Source: CAYRJD01 sp965212125 (lineage in GTDB: Bacteria > Actinomycetota > Acidimicrobiia > Acidimicrobiales > Poriferisodalaceae). Taken from it: 64,000 nucleotides of DNA. This document shows, one piece after another, positions 42,344-50,916 of the stretch. The notes under the pieces are model-generated. The model saw only the letters and a program-made list of their open reading frames with translations, did not search any database and was not told the DNA's origin. The stretch's first letter is position 1; the number at the start of each line of letters is the position of its first letter. The stretch covers positions 310,001 to 374,000 of the forward strand of contig OZ243045.1 in the NCBI GenBank assembly GCA_965212125.1, read 5' to 3'. The position numbers and the translations under genes were made by a program.

Positions 42344-43753
42344 CTAACCAGTCGGCCAGGAAGCGTCAATGGCAGCGGTCGTCTCGGCAACGCTTTGCTC
42401 GCCGTTCACCAAAGAGGTGCTTTCGGTCCAGAAGGTGCCTGCGCCAACAGCGGCTGGCATCAGGTCTGATCCGTCAAATCGCACAACGTCGGCGTTGACC
42501 AAAATATTCAAGAACGACTGCTCAAGCGGCTGATAGACGCTGAGGTCTTGGTTTTGCGCTGCTGACAAGAAGCCAGAAAGTCCGCCGCTTTTCAGGTCGG
42601 TCTGGAGTCGCTGGCGTTCCTCGGCGTATTCGGATGAAGCGAAGTACTTCATCACTTCCCACACCTCAGGAGCGTCGCGGAATGCGCCGGCCAGAGTTCC
42701 CGCGCCAAGCACAGGTGCGTCACCGCGCACGGACGGGAAGTAGAAGGTGTCAACTGCGTCTTCACTACCGTCGGCGAACACTGTGCCTTCAGGAATGAAT
42801 GCTGCGTAGAACGAAGCTTGGCGGTGCATGAAGCAGTCGCCGTCAACAAGTGGTTGCCCGTTAGCGCCGAATGGGGTGGCTGCGATTGAGCCGCCGGAAG
42901 CGAACACCATGCCAGGCGTGTTCCAGAGGTCGATCACTTCTTGGAATACCAGGGTTACTTCAGGAGAGGAGAACTGAGTCTCACCTGCGACCCAGGAGTC
43001 GTAGACCTCAGCGTCGTGGAAGCGAAGCATCAGGTCTTCCACCCAGTCGGTGAATGTCCAGCCAGTGGCGGGACCAGATTCAATGCCGATGCAGAACGGA
43101 GTGTCGCCGTTGGAGATCATCTCAGCAGACAGCGTTTTGAGGTCGTCCCAGGAGGTTGGCACCTCATAGCCGTTCGCAGCGAAGCGGGCGGGCTGGTACC
43201 AGACCAGCGACTTCAGGTCGGACTTGTTCGGGATGCCGTACTGAGTGCCGTCAACCTCGCCGAAGGCAGTCCAGGCTGACGACCATTCAGCCGCCATTGC
43301 CGCTTCAACATCGGCTGGTAGCGGGAGAACGCTTCCCTGCCGAGCAAAGTCGGCCAGCTTTCCGGGCTGTGGGAATATAAAGATGTCTGGTGGGTTTCCG
43401 CCAGCGACCTGAGCGTTGATCTGATCGGCTGCGTCGCGTGCACCCGTGTAGGCGATCTCAATACCCGTGCGCTCGGCGAAGATGTCAAGAGCTTGCTGTA
43501 GAGCGCCCGCCTCTTCATCCGAACTTTCTGGCCCGAACACCGTTACCGATGTGCCAGCCAGGTCAACCTCTTCGTCGTCCATGTCTTCTTCTTCGGCTAC
43601 ATCAGACCCCGTGTCTGCATCTTCTGCAGCAGCGGCTGTGGTGTCGTCGGAGGTGTCTGCGGCATCGTCGTCATCGTCGTCGCTACCGCAAGCAGCGGCA
43701 AACAAGGCCAACGCCATGAAGACGGCCAGGAACATAAATATTTTGCGTTTCAC
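42344..43753 (-). CDS. Carbohydrate ABC transporter substrate-binding lipoprotein
   Basis: Extracellular sugar-binding protein (469 residues). A lipoprotein signal peptide is clear: basic MKRK, hydrophobic core, then lipobox FAAAC with the lipidated Cys at 22. An Asp/Ala-rich disordered stretch (to about residue 65) links it to the folded domain, which resembles solute-binding family 1 (TSVTVFGPESSDEE...). The start is GTG 43753 with AAAGGGGA a few bases upstream. It is followed by two permeases; the GH13 enzyme is upstream on the same strand, which suggests alpha-glucosides as ligands. Confidence 0.93.
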   Translation of the reverse strand: MKRKIFMFLAVFMALALFAAACGSDDDDDDAADTSDDTTAAAAEDADTGSDVAEEEDMDDEEVDLAGTSVTVFGPESSDEEAGALQQALDIFAERTGIEIAYTGARDAADQINAQVAGGNPPDIFIFPQPGKLADFARQGSVLPLPADVEAAMAAEWSSAWTAFGEVDGTQYGIPNKSDLKSLVWYQPARFAANGYEVPTSWDDLKTLSAEMISNGDTPFCIGIESGPATGWTFTDWVEDLMLRFHDAEVYDSWVAGETQFSSPEVTLVFQEVIDLWNTPGMVFASGGSIAATPFGANGQPLVDGDCFMHRQASFYAAFIPEGTVFADGSEDAVDTFYFPSVRGDAPVLGAGTLAGAFRDAPEVWEVMKYFASSEYAEERQRLQTDLKSGGLSGFLSAAQNQDLSVYQPLEQSFLNILVNADVVRFDGSDLMPAAVGAGTFWTESTSLVNGEQSVAETTAAIDASWPTG

Positions 43754-43766
43754 TAAGGATCCCCTT

Positions 43767-43855
43767 TAGTTGTGTTTGCTGGTCTAGTTGTGATTACTGG
43801 ACGCAATGTGCGTGCCGCAAGCTAGCCGCTGCCTAGTCGTTGCGCGTGATTACTG
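43767..43855 (-). promoter_or_regulatory. Likely operator region upstream of the sugar-binding protein gene
   Basis: The 180-bp gap before the binding-protein gene contains two copies of GTGATTACTG (43790-43799 and 43846-43855), two copies of TAGTTGTG (43767-43774, 43786-43793) and a perfect inverted repeat ACGCA-ATG-TGCGT (43801-43813). Clustered repeats next to a sugar operon suggest regulator binding, for example LacI-type. No regulator gene is in the window. Confidence 0.35.
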
Positions 43856-43932
43856 CTAACAGATCAAGCTCGCGTAATGGTTTGTGTAACCAGGCGGTAA
43901 CAAATGCGCTCTGACAATGCTCAGGAAAATCC

Positions 43933-45525
43933 TCAGGCCAGCCAGATTGCTGCGCTATAGGCGCCAAGGGTGATTTGTTTGCCGGGTTGGTCGCCGTCGC
44001 TGGGTATTACGTCGGGTGTGGCGTAGGCGATTGTCGGTTCGCCCGACAGGTCAATAACTTGCGGCTTGGCCGAAATGTTTGCCGCCACATGCGCAGGGCC
44101 ACGCTGGTATGAGATAACCGGCCCGGTGCCGTTGTCGGTCCATTGCACCTGCTGGTCGACTAAGTCAGGCAGGCCACGCCGGGCAGCCAGCAACTCGGTG
44201 TAGCGGCTGAGCCAGGAATCGGGCTTGCCTAGTTGTGCGGCTGCGGTTTCGGCGTCGTCTCTTGGTTTGGAGGTAAGCCACGGTTGCCCGGTGGTGAAGC
44301 CGTTGGTTGGCCCAGGCTCCCAGGGCATATGAGTGCGACAGCCGTCGCGGCCGTTGTCCACCGGATCAAGCATTGCCTCCGGCGGTACCTGCCCGTCGAT
44401 CAGGCCAAGCTCTTCGCCTTGGTAGAGCACGAGCGCCCCTGGCAGGCAGCTAAACAGCACGTTGAATGCCAGCGTGCGCGCACGGCCTTGTTCGGCGGCA
44501 GCTAGTCCGGTATCCGTGTCGGCGCTGAAGCGAGTGGGGGAGCGCGGCCGGTCGTGGCTGCTTGTAGCCCACAACAGCCGCTCCGCTAGCAGATCAACCG
44601 GCGCGACCAAACTGCGGCGAACCTGCGCCGCCTCCCACTCAACGTGCATCGGTTCAAACCAAAAGCCGCCGTGCATGCCGTCCCCTGGCACCAGGTCGGC
44701 CAGCACCTGCGGGTTGTCGGTGTAAGTCTCGCCCAGCAAATAAGCGTCGTACTCATCACAGATGGCGCGCCAGCGGCGAAACACGTCGTGGCTCTCAGGC
44801 TGAAACACATCGTGGCGATGCTCAAACGCCAGCCACTGCTCGGCCCGACCGTCGTCCGGATTCCAGGTGCCTATCTCCGGGTTGGAGCGCAGCTGGTCGT
44901 CTGTTACCAGACCGCTCGCAACGTCAATCCGAAAACCGCTAGCACCCAGGTCAAGCCAGAAGCGCAGAATCTTGTCGAACTCCTCAAGCACGGCCGGATT
45001 GCGCCAGTTCAGATCAGGCTGCTGCGGGAGAAACAGGTGCATGTAGTACTGCCCGGATGACTCATCAAGCGTCCAGGCCGGGCCGCCGAAGTAGCCGATC
45101 CAGTTGTTGGGCGGGCCGCCGTCGCTGCTTGGGTCTGCCCAGACGTAGTAGTCGCGGTGCTCGCTGTCGGGGCCGGTAAGAGCGTCTTGGAACCAGGCGT
45201 GCGCGTCGCTGGAGTGATTCGGCACTAAATCAACCAAGACCCGAATGTCGTGTTTGCGGGCCTCGTCAATCAGCGCCGTGAAATCGTCAAGGGTTCCGAA
45301 GCGGGGATCGACATCGCAGTAATCGGCTACGTCGTATCCCCAGTCGGCCATTGGGGACGGGTAAAACGGGGTGATCCAAATGAAATCAACTCCCAGGTCG
45401 GCGAGATAGCCGAGGCGGCTGCGGATGCCGTTTAGGTCGCCGATGCCGTCGCCGCTGGAGTCGTCAAAAGACCGGATGTAGATCTGATAGCCGACGCTGC
45501 CGTGCCACCATTTTGGTTCTGACAT
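43933..45525 (-). CDS. GH13 alpha-glucosidase
   Basis: Alpha-amylase-family glycoside hydrolase (530 residues) acting on alpha-glucosides such as maltose, isomaltose, trehalose or sucrose. Conserved regions: DLVPNHSSD (99-107), GFRIDV with the nucleophile D201, LLGETYTD with acid/base E266, and SHDRPR with H324-D325. It has an oligo-1,6-glucosidase-like start (WWHGSVGYQIYIRSFDDSSGDGIGDLNGI). No signal peptide, so it is intracellular and hydrolyses sugar brought in by the adjacent ABC importer. Confidence 0.93.
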   Translation of the reverse strand: MSEPKWWHGSVGYQIYIRSFDDSSGDGIGDLNGIRSRLGYLADLGVDFIWITPFYPSPMADWGYDVADYCDVDPRFGTLDDFTALIDEARKHDIRVLVDLVPNHSSDAHAWFQDALTGPDSEHRDYYVWADPSSDGGPPNNWIGYFGGPAWTLDESSGQYYMHLFLPQQPDLNWRNPAVLEEFDKILRFWLDLGASGFRIDVASGLVTDDQLRSNPEIGTWNPDDGRAEQWLAFEHRHDVFQPESHDVFRRWRAICDEYDAYLLGETYTDNPQVLADLVPGDGMHGGFWFEPMHVEWEAAQVRRSLVAPVDLLAERLLWATSSHDRPRSPTRFSADTDTGLAAAEQGRARTLAFNVLFSCLPGALVLYQGEELGLIDGQVPPEAMLDPVDNGRDGCRTHMPWEPGPTNGFTTGQPWLTSKPRDDAETAAAQLGKPDSWLSRYTELLAARRGLPDLVDQQVQWTDNGTGPVISYQRGPAHVAANISAKPQVIDLSGEPTIAYATPDVIPSDGDQPGKQITLGAYSAAIWLA

Positions 45526-45567
45526 AGTTCCGCAAAGACTAGGCCTGGCTTCGGCTTGACTACCTTT

Positions 45568-46398
45568 ATGAGGGTGAGCGCAGCGTCAAGCGACACCTAC
45601 ACACATGGGCATCAAGATTCAGTTGTCAACCAACACGCCCGCCGCACCGCCGAGGACTGCGCGGCTTTTGCGCGCGATGTCATAGCGGCCGACAGCAAGA
45701 TTCTTGACGTGGGGTGCGGGCCCGCTTCCATAACGGCAGGTTTGGCGCGCTGGGCGTCGCGTGGGCACGTCACCGGCATTGAAACCGGCGAACAGATACT
45801 TGCCAAGGCGGCCGAGACGCTCAGCGATGAGGGCGTCAGCAACGTTGAACTGAAGCTGGCTTCGGTGTACGAACTGCCTTTTGAAGATGATGCTTTTGAC
45901 GTGACCTACGCGCACCAGGTTCTGCAGCACCTGTCGCAGCCGGTCGCCGCGCTAAAGCAGATGGCGCGTGTTACTCGGCCGGGTGGGTTCGTGGCGGTGC
46001 GCGATGCCGACTACTCCACCATGCGAGGTTGGCCTTACCAGGACATTCATAACCGTTGGTTAGCGATTTACGATCAGGTTTGTCGCCGCAACAACGCAGA
46101 GCCCAATGCCGGACATCACCTGTTTGGGTGGTGTCGCGCAGCCGGGTTAGACGACGTGAAGATGTCCGCTTCGGTGTGGCAGTTTTGGACGCCCGACCAG
46201 CGCCGCAACTGGGGCTACTCATCGGCCGATCGTTGCATTGAGTCGGATTTTGCGAAGCAGGCGGTTGAGTACGGCATCGCAACTGAAGCAGAAATGGCTG
46301 ACATAGCTGCTGGCTGGCGCAAGTGGGGTGATGACCCGAACGGCTACTTTCATTTCATTCATGGCGAGGCGCTAGCTCAGGTGGGTCGGGCGAGTTGA
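45568..46398 (+). CDS. Class I SAM-dependent methyltransferase
   Basis: Methyltransferase of the UbiE/Methyltransf_11 type (about 276 residues). Motif I is ILDVGCGPASITAGLA, the acidic residue after beta-2 is in GIETGEQ, and VTYAHQVLQHL and VTRPGGFVAVRD follow. ATG 45568 is preferred over a TTG at 45556. Substrate unknown. It is divergent from the GH13 gene and is followed 13 bp later by a tandem CoA-transferase. Confidence 0.88.
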   Translation: MRVSAASSDTYTHGHQDSVVNQHARRTAEDCAAFARDVIAADSKILDVGCGPASITAGLARWASRGHVTGIETGEQILAKAAETLSDEGVSNVELKLASVYELPFEDDAFDVTYAHQVLQHLSQPVAALKQMARVTRPGGFVAVRDADYSTMRGWPYQDIHNRWLAIYDQVCRRNNAEPNAGHHLFGWCRAAGLDDVKMSASVWQFWTPDQRRNWGYSSADRCIESDFAKQAVEYGIATEAEMADIAAGWRKWGDDPNGYFHFIHGEALAQVGRAS

Positions 46399-46411
46399 GC
46401 GCGGCCAGGTA

Positions 46412-48535
46412 ATGCGCAGCGAACCTAAAGCGGCTTTCAGCGGGCTGCGCGTCGTTGAGCTGGCGCAGGGAATACCGGGTCCATATGCGGCTCGCTTCCT
46501 GGCCGACCAGGGAGCCGACGTAATCAAAATAGAGCCCCCGCAAGGCGACACTTACCGCGACGATCCGGGTTTCCAAGCCCTAAATCGCAACAAGCGTTCG
46601 GTGGTGGCGGACGACCCTGAGCAGTTGTGTGCTCAGCTGGCACCCGGCGCCGACGTGCTGATCGTGCCCAGCAAGGATCACGCCGATCGGCTGCGCTCTT
46701 GTGCTCCCAACGCAGTGGTCGTGTCGTTTCCGGTTTGGGGTGCGGGTGTGCAGCCGCTGGGTTCGGCTGCGGCGGTGCCCGCAGTAACCGGCATTGGCTG
46801 GAATCAGATCAGCTACAGCGAGGGTCCGGTTGATTTGGTGTTCCCGGTGGCCGCTTACGGAGCCGGCATGTTAGGAGCCGTCGCCATAGCGGCGGGCTTG
46901 TATGCGCGCCTGACCGGCAACACGGCGCCCACCTATGAGGTGTCGGAGGTGGCGGGCGCGGGCGCCATGCAGGTCGGCGATTTCAACGCCGAAGTGCTTG
47001 GCCCCGAGCGAGACGGTTCGTCGCCGCTTGGCTCTACCGGGCGTGCGCCGGCTTATCGATTGTTTCGCTGCGCCGATGGCGAGTGGATGTTTGTCGCATG
47101 CGGTACGACTGCGTTCTACGAAGCGATGCTGGCGGCGATTGAGCGCACCGATCTGCTGGGCGATCCGCGATTGCCGACACCGCCTTGGGGGCTGCTTGAT
47201 CTTGAGCCGTTGGCGCTCATCACGCCCGAGTTGGAAGCCGCCTTCGCCGGACGCACGCGCGAGCAGTGGATGGAGATCTTGGCTGCGCACGATGTGCCCT
47301 GCCAGCCGGTGTGGTCAAGGCAAGATTTCATGGCATCGCCGCTGGCGATTGACAACGGCCTTGACGCGTACGTTCAGCATCCCGAGCTAGGCGATGTGCG
47401 AGTGCCACCCCAGCCGTTTCGACTCAGCGAGTGTCCGGCCGTTGAGCTAGCGGCCGCTCCGTTGTTGGGTGAGCACACCGAAGAGATACTGCGCGAGCTG
47501 TCGCAGCCGCCGCCTGCACCGCCAGCACCGCCGGAGCCCGCCACACAAGCTGGCCGCGCTAGCGCCAACCGTGCCAGCTCCAACCGCGCTGGCGCGGCGC
47601 AGAACCCGCCGCTGTCCGGGCTGAGCGCTTTAGATCTCAGTTCTTTCATCGCAGGGCCGGTGATCACCCGCTACCTAGCAATGCTGGGCGCCGATGTCAT
47701 CAAGATAGAGCCGCCACAAGGCGAGCCGTTCCGTGTGCTGGGGCCTTTCTTTAACGGCTGGAACCAAGCCAAGCGCTCAATAACTCTTGACCTAAAAGCC
47801 GCACCCGACCGGGACATATTTCATCGGCTTGTCGGCAACTCCGACGTGCTGGTGGAGAACTTCCGTCCCGGGGTGGCGGCCCGGCTGGGTTGCTCCGAGG
47901 CCGATCTGCGTGCGATCCGCCCCGACCTGATAACCGTGCAAAGTCCGGGCTACGGAACGCACGAGCCGATGGCAGACGTGCCGGCTTTTGATCCGCTGCT
48001 GCAAGCGCTCGGCGGAATCATGGACGCTCAGGGTGGCGACACCGAGCCAGTGTTTTTGACGGTGCCGGTGCATGATGTGATAACGCCGCTGGTCGCCACC
48101 TTCGGTGTCATCGCCGCGCTGTATCACCGGGCAAGCGGCGGGGCGGGGCAGACCATTCACACTTCGCTGGTTAGAACCACAAGCGCCGCGCAGGCGGCAG
48201 AGCTTGTTGATTACGAAGGGCGCCCGCCAACCAGAAGAGGTGGATTTGATTACCGCGGCCCGGCCAACGGTGCGCACTACGAACAGACACCGCAAGGGTG
48301 GGTCTGGCAGGAAGAGCAGCCGCAAGAACGGCAGCCGGTGCCGGTATGCACGGTTGGCTTTGTCGGATCGCAGTCAGCGCTTGAGGCGGGATTGGTGGCT
48401 GAGTATCCCGATACCGAGTGGGGGCCGATTGCTCAGATTGGGCAGCTAATCACAGGCGCAGGACCGCATCCGACTATCGGACCGCAGTTGGACGAACATC
48501 GCGCCGAAATTCTTGCTGAGCTAGAGGAATCTTGA
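46412..48535 (+). CDS. Tandem two-domain CaiB/BaiF CoA-transferase (second copy)
   Basis: A second fusion of two class III CoA-transferase domains (707 residues), about 1-365 and 395-707, joined by a Pro/Ala/Ser linker. It differs in sequence from the fusion at 2953. Both halves show the N-terminal signature (VELAQGIPGPYAARFLADQGADVIKIEPPQG; LDLSSFIAGPVITRYLAMLGADVIKIEPPQG). The catalytic Asp position is occupied by Ala/Val near residue 147 in the N-terminal half and by Asp (VPVHDVITPL, about 555) in the C-terminal half. Domain 1 also lacks part of the usual LENYRPG region. It lies beside a CoxL-like subunit gene, 23 bp downstream, in an apparent operon. Confidence 0.88.
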   Translation: MRSEPKAAFSGLRVVELAQGIPGPYAARFLADQGADVIKIEPPQGDTYRDDPGFQALNRNKRSVVADDPEQLCAQLAPGADVLIVPSKDHADRLRSCAPNAVVVSFPVWGAGVQPLGSAAAVPAVTGIGWNQISYSEGPVDLVFPVAAYGAGMLGAVAIAAGLYARLTGNTAPTYEVSEVAGAGAMQVGDFNAEVLGPERDGSSPLGSTGRAPAYRLFRCADGEWMFVACGTTAFYEAMLAAIERTDLLGDPRLPTPPWGLLDLEPLALITPELEAAFAGRTREQWMEILAAHDVPCQPVWSRQDFMASPLAIDNGLDAYVQHPELGDVRVPPQPFRLSECPAVELAAAPLLGEHTEEILRELSQPPPAPPAPPEPATQAGRASANRASSNRAGAAQNPPLSGLSALDLSSFIAGPVITRYLAMLGADVIKIEPPQGEPFRVLGPFFNGWNQAKRSITLDLKAAPDRDIFHRLVGNSDVLVENFRPGVAARLGCSEADLRAIRPDLITVQSPGYGTHEPMADVPAFDPLLQALGGIMDAQGGDTEPVFLTVPVHDVITPLVATFGVIAALYHRASGGAGQTIHTSLVRTTSAAQAAELVDYEGRPPTRRGGFDYRGPANGAHYEQTPQGWVWQEEQPQERQPVPVCTVGFVGSQSALEAGLVAEYPDTEWGPIAQIGQLITGAGPHPTIGPQLDEHRAEILAELEES

Positions 48536-48558
48536 GCTGAGGGAATACTGAGGGAATA

Positions 48559-50907
48559 ATGCCACGGCTGTTTTCCGAAGACGAACCAATGCTGCGGGGA
48601 ACGGCCGCGTTTATCGCCGACCTGCCGACTCCTGACCGCACTCTGCACGCAGTCTTTGTGCGCTCGCAAGCGGCGCATGGTGAAAATCTGACAGTTGACA
48701 CCGCGGCGGCTTTGGCGACACCCGGTGTGGTGGCGGTGCTTACCAACGCAGACCTGGTCGCGGAGCCGATTTCGTTTTACCCGCAAACCACGCTCGACGG
48801 GCTCATGGCGCGGCCGTTGCTGGCGCAGGACAGGGTGCGATTTGTGGGCGAGCCGGTGGCGGTCGTGCTGGCGGAGTCGGTCAATGCGGCAGCCGACGCG
48901 GCGGAGCAGGTGGTGGTTGAGGTTGATCCGTTAGCCGCGGTGGCCGACGCGGCGGCAGCCACAGAAGATGACGCCCCGCTGCTGTTTCCGGCCGCCGGCA
49001 GCAATGTCGTTATCGGGGTGCCAGATGTGCCGGGAACGACCGCGGGAACGGGCGACCCAGCCGACCCTTGCGAGGGTGCGGATTTTGTGGCGGACTTGGT
49101 GTGCGAAAACCCGCGGGTCGCTTCGGCGCCGATAGAGCCTTGCGGGATTCTGGCTAGTTACCGTGCAACAGCTGCAGCCGACACCGCCGCGCCACATCAC
49201 CCGCTTGACATCTGGTGCACGGGCCAGGGAGTCCAAATCCAGCCAGTCTTTGCCGACAGCCTGAACCTAAGCGTTGACCAAATCAGAATCCGGCACCCCT
49301 ACGTGGGCGGAGGGTTCGGCGGGCGGGGCGACCCCTTGGTTGAGTTTTTGGTGGTGGCTCATTGTGCGCGACTGCTAGAGCGGCCGATTCGCTGGGTGCA
49401 AACCCGCACGGAGCAGTTCTTCTCGCTGCCTTATGGTCGCGATCAACGCCACCACATCCGGCTGGGCATCACCACAGATGGCGACATCGTTGGCTTGGAC
49501 GCAACCATGTGGTTAAGCGCGGGTGCCTACCCGCACATGGGTCCCCTGCTTGCGGCTGCAAGTCGCCGCCAATGCACCGGCATGTACCGGGTGCCGCGTT
49601 TCAGGTATCGCTACGGGGCGGCGGTAACAAACAACCCGCCGGTTGGTGCCTACCGCGGCGCTGGTCAGCCCGAAGTAAACGCAGCGCTAGAGCGAGCGAT
49701 TGACGCGGCCGCCCGGCTAGCCGACCTTGATCCGAATCTCGTGCGCCGCCGCAACTTGCTAAAGCCCGACGATTTCCCCTACGAGACACGCCTCGGCATC
49801 ACCATTGATAGCGGTGATCCGATCGCAGCGCTTGACCAGGCGTTAGCCGCTATTGACGCGGAGCACTGGCAGACCCAGCAACGCAAAGCCCAGCAACACA
49901 AAGCCCAGAAATCCGCGGACCGCCGCCTGATCGGCATAGGCACCGCCTGCTACAGCCAAAGCGCTGGCACCGGAGACGATGGCGACTACGCACGCCTGGA
50001 ACTTGGCAGCGACGGGAGTTTCAGCATCAGCTGTGCCAGCGCCGGACACGGTCAGGGCCATCACACCACCTGGGCGCGGCTGGCGAGCGCGGCCTTAGGA
50101 ATCTCGCCCGAAGACGTGAGCTTCGCGGAAGACATGAGCTTCACCGACGCAGATACCGACGCAGCGCCGGTCGGTCTAACAACCGGTGGCTCGCGCAGCA
50201 CTCACGTTCTAGGCAGCCAAATCAGTGCCGCCGCGCAGCAGCTAAAAACCCAGCTGGTTTCGGTTGCGGCTGGCCTGCTAGAAGCATCACCCGACGACAT
50301 CACGCTGGGCGCGCAAGGCGCTCATGTGGTCGGCGTGCCAGCCAGCACGGTTAGCTGGGCCGACATCGCAGCGGGCGGCGAGCTAAGCGGCGAGCTCAGC
50401 GCGCAATCAACCGATCGCCTGGGCGGACCCACCCATCCCTACGGCACTCACGCAGCGGTGGTGGAGGTGGACGTTGATACTGGCGGAATCGCCCTGCTTG
50501 CGTATGCGGCCGTTGATGACTGCGGGGTGGTGCTAGAGCACGAATCGGTCATCGGCCAGCAGCACGGCGGATCGGCGGCGGGCATCTCCCAAGCCCTGCA
50601 CGAGTGCGCGATTTACGACTCCGACGCCACACCGCTGACGACCACCTTCGCCGACTATTTGCTTGTGTCCGCCAGTTCGCTGCCGTTTTTTGAAACCCGC
50701 CAGCTGCAGATTCCCACCGAGCGCAATCCGCTAGGGGCAAAAGGAATCGGCGAAAACGGCGCCATCGCGGCACCGCCCGCCGTGCAGAACGCAGTTGTTG
50801 ATGCGCTAGCGCATCTGGGCGTTACTCACGTTGACATTCCGCTGTCGCCGCAGCGAGTCTGGCAAGCCGCCGCCAGCCAAGCCGTCCGCAACATCGGCAA
50901 GGTTTAG
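48559..50907 (+). CDS. Xanthine dehydrogenase/CoxL-family molybdenum subunit
   Basis: Large molybdopterin-cytosine-dinucleotide-binding subunit of a CO/xanthine/aldehyde dehydrogenase type enzyme (782 residues). Two aldehyde-oxidase domains are recognisable: FVRSQAAHG and FVGEPVAVVLAES in domain 1, GGGFGGRGDP in the Mo-binding part. The active-site loop is AYRGAGQ near residue 362, close to the AYRGAGR of form II CoxL-like enzymes and unlike the AYRCSFR of true CO dehydrogenase, so CO is probably not the substrate. The usual [2Fe-2S] and FAD subunit genes are not next to it. It follows a tandem CoA-transferase by 23 bp. Confidence 0.9.
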   Translation: MPRLFSEDEPMLRGTAAFIADLPTPDRTLHAVFVRSQAAHGENLTVDTAAALATPGVVAVLTNADLVAEPISFYPQTTLDGLMARPLLAQDRVRFVGEPVAVVLAESVNAAADAAEQVVVEVDPLAAVADAAAATEDDAPLLFPAAGSNVVIGVPDVPGTTAGTGDPADPCEGADFVADLVCENPRVASAPIEPCGILASYRATAAADTAAPHHPLDIWCTGQGVQIQPVFADSLNLSVDQIRIRHPYVGGGFGGRGDPLVEFLVVAHCARLLERPIRWVQTRTEQFFSLPYGRDQRHHIRLGITTDGDIVGLDATMWLSAGAYPHMGPLLAAASRRQCTGMYRVPRFRYRYGAAVTNNPPVGAYRGAGQPEVNAALERAIDAAARLADLDPNLVRRRNLLKPDDFPYETRLGITIDSGDPIAALDQALAAIDAEHWQTQQRKAQQHKAQKSADRRLIGIGTACYSQSAGTGDDGDYARLELGSDGSFSISCASAGHGQGHHTTWARLASAALGISPEDVSFAEDMSFTDADTDAAPVGLTTGGSRSTHVLGSQISAAAQQLKTQLVSVAAGLLEASPDDITLGAQGAHVVGVPASTVSWADIAAGGELSGELSAQSTDRLGGPTHPYGTHAAVVEVDVDTGGIALLAYAAVDDCGVVLEHESVIGQQHGGSAAGISQALHECAIYDSDATPLTTTFADYLLVSASSLPFFETRQLQIPTERNPLGAKGIGENGAIAAPPAVQNAVVDALAHLGVTHVDIPLSPQRVWQAAASQAVRNIGKV

Positions 50908-50916
50908 TCTGCTTCC

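Noticed and set aside
48559..50907. Carbon monoxide dehydrogenase large subunit
   Set aside because: The active-site loop is AYRGAGQ, not the AYRCSFR of form I CO dehydrogenase, and partner subunits are absent.
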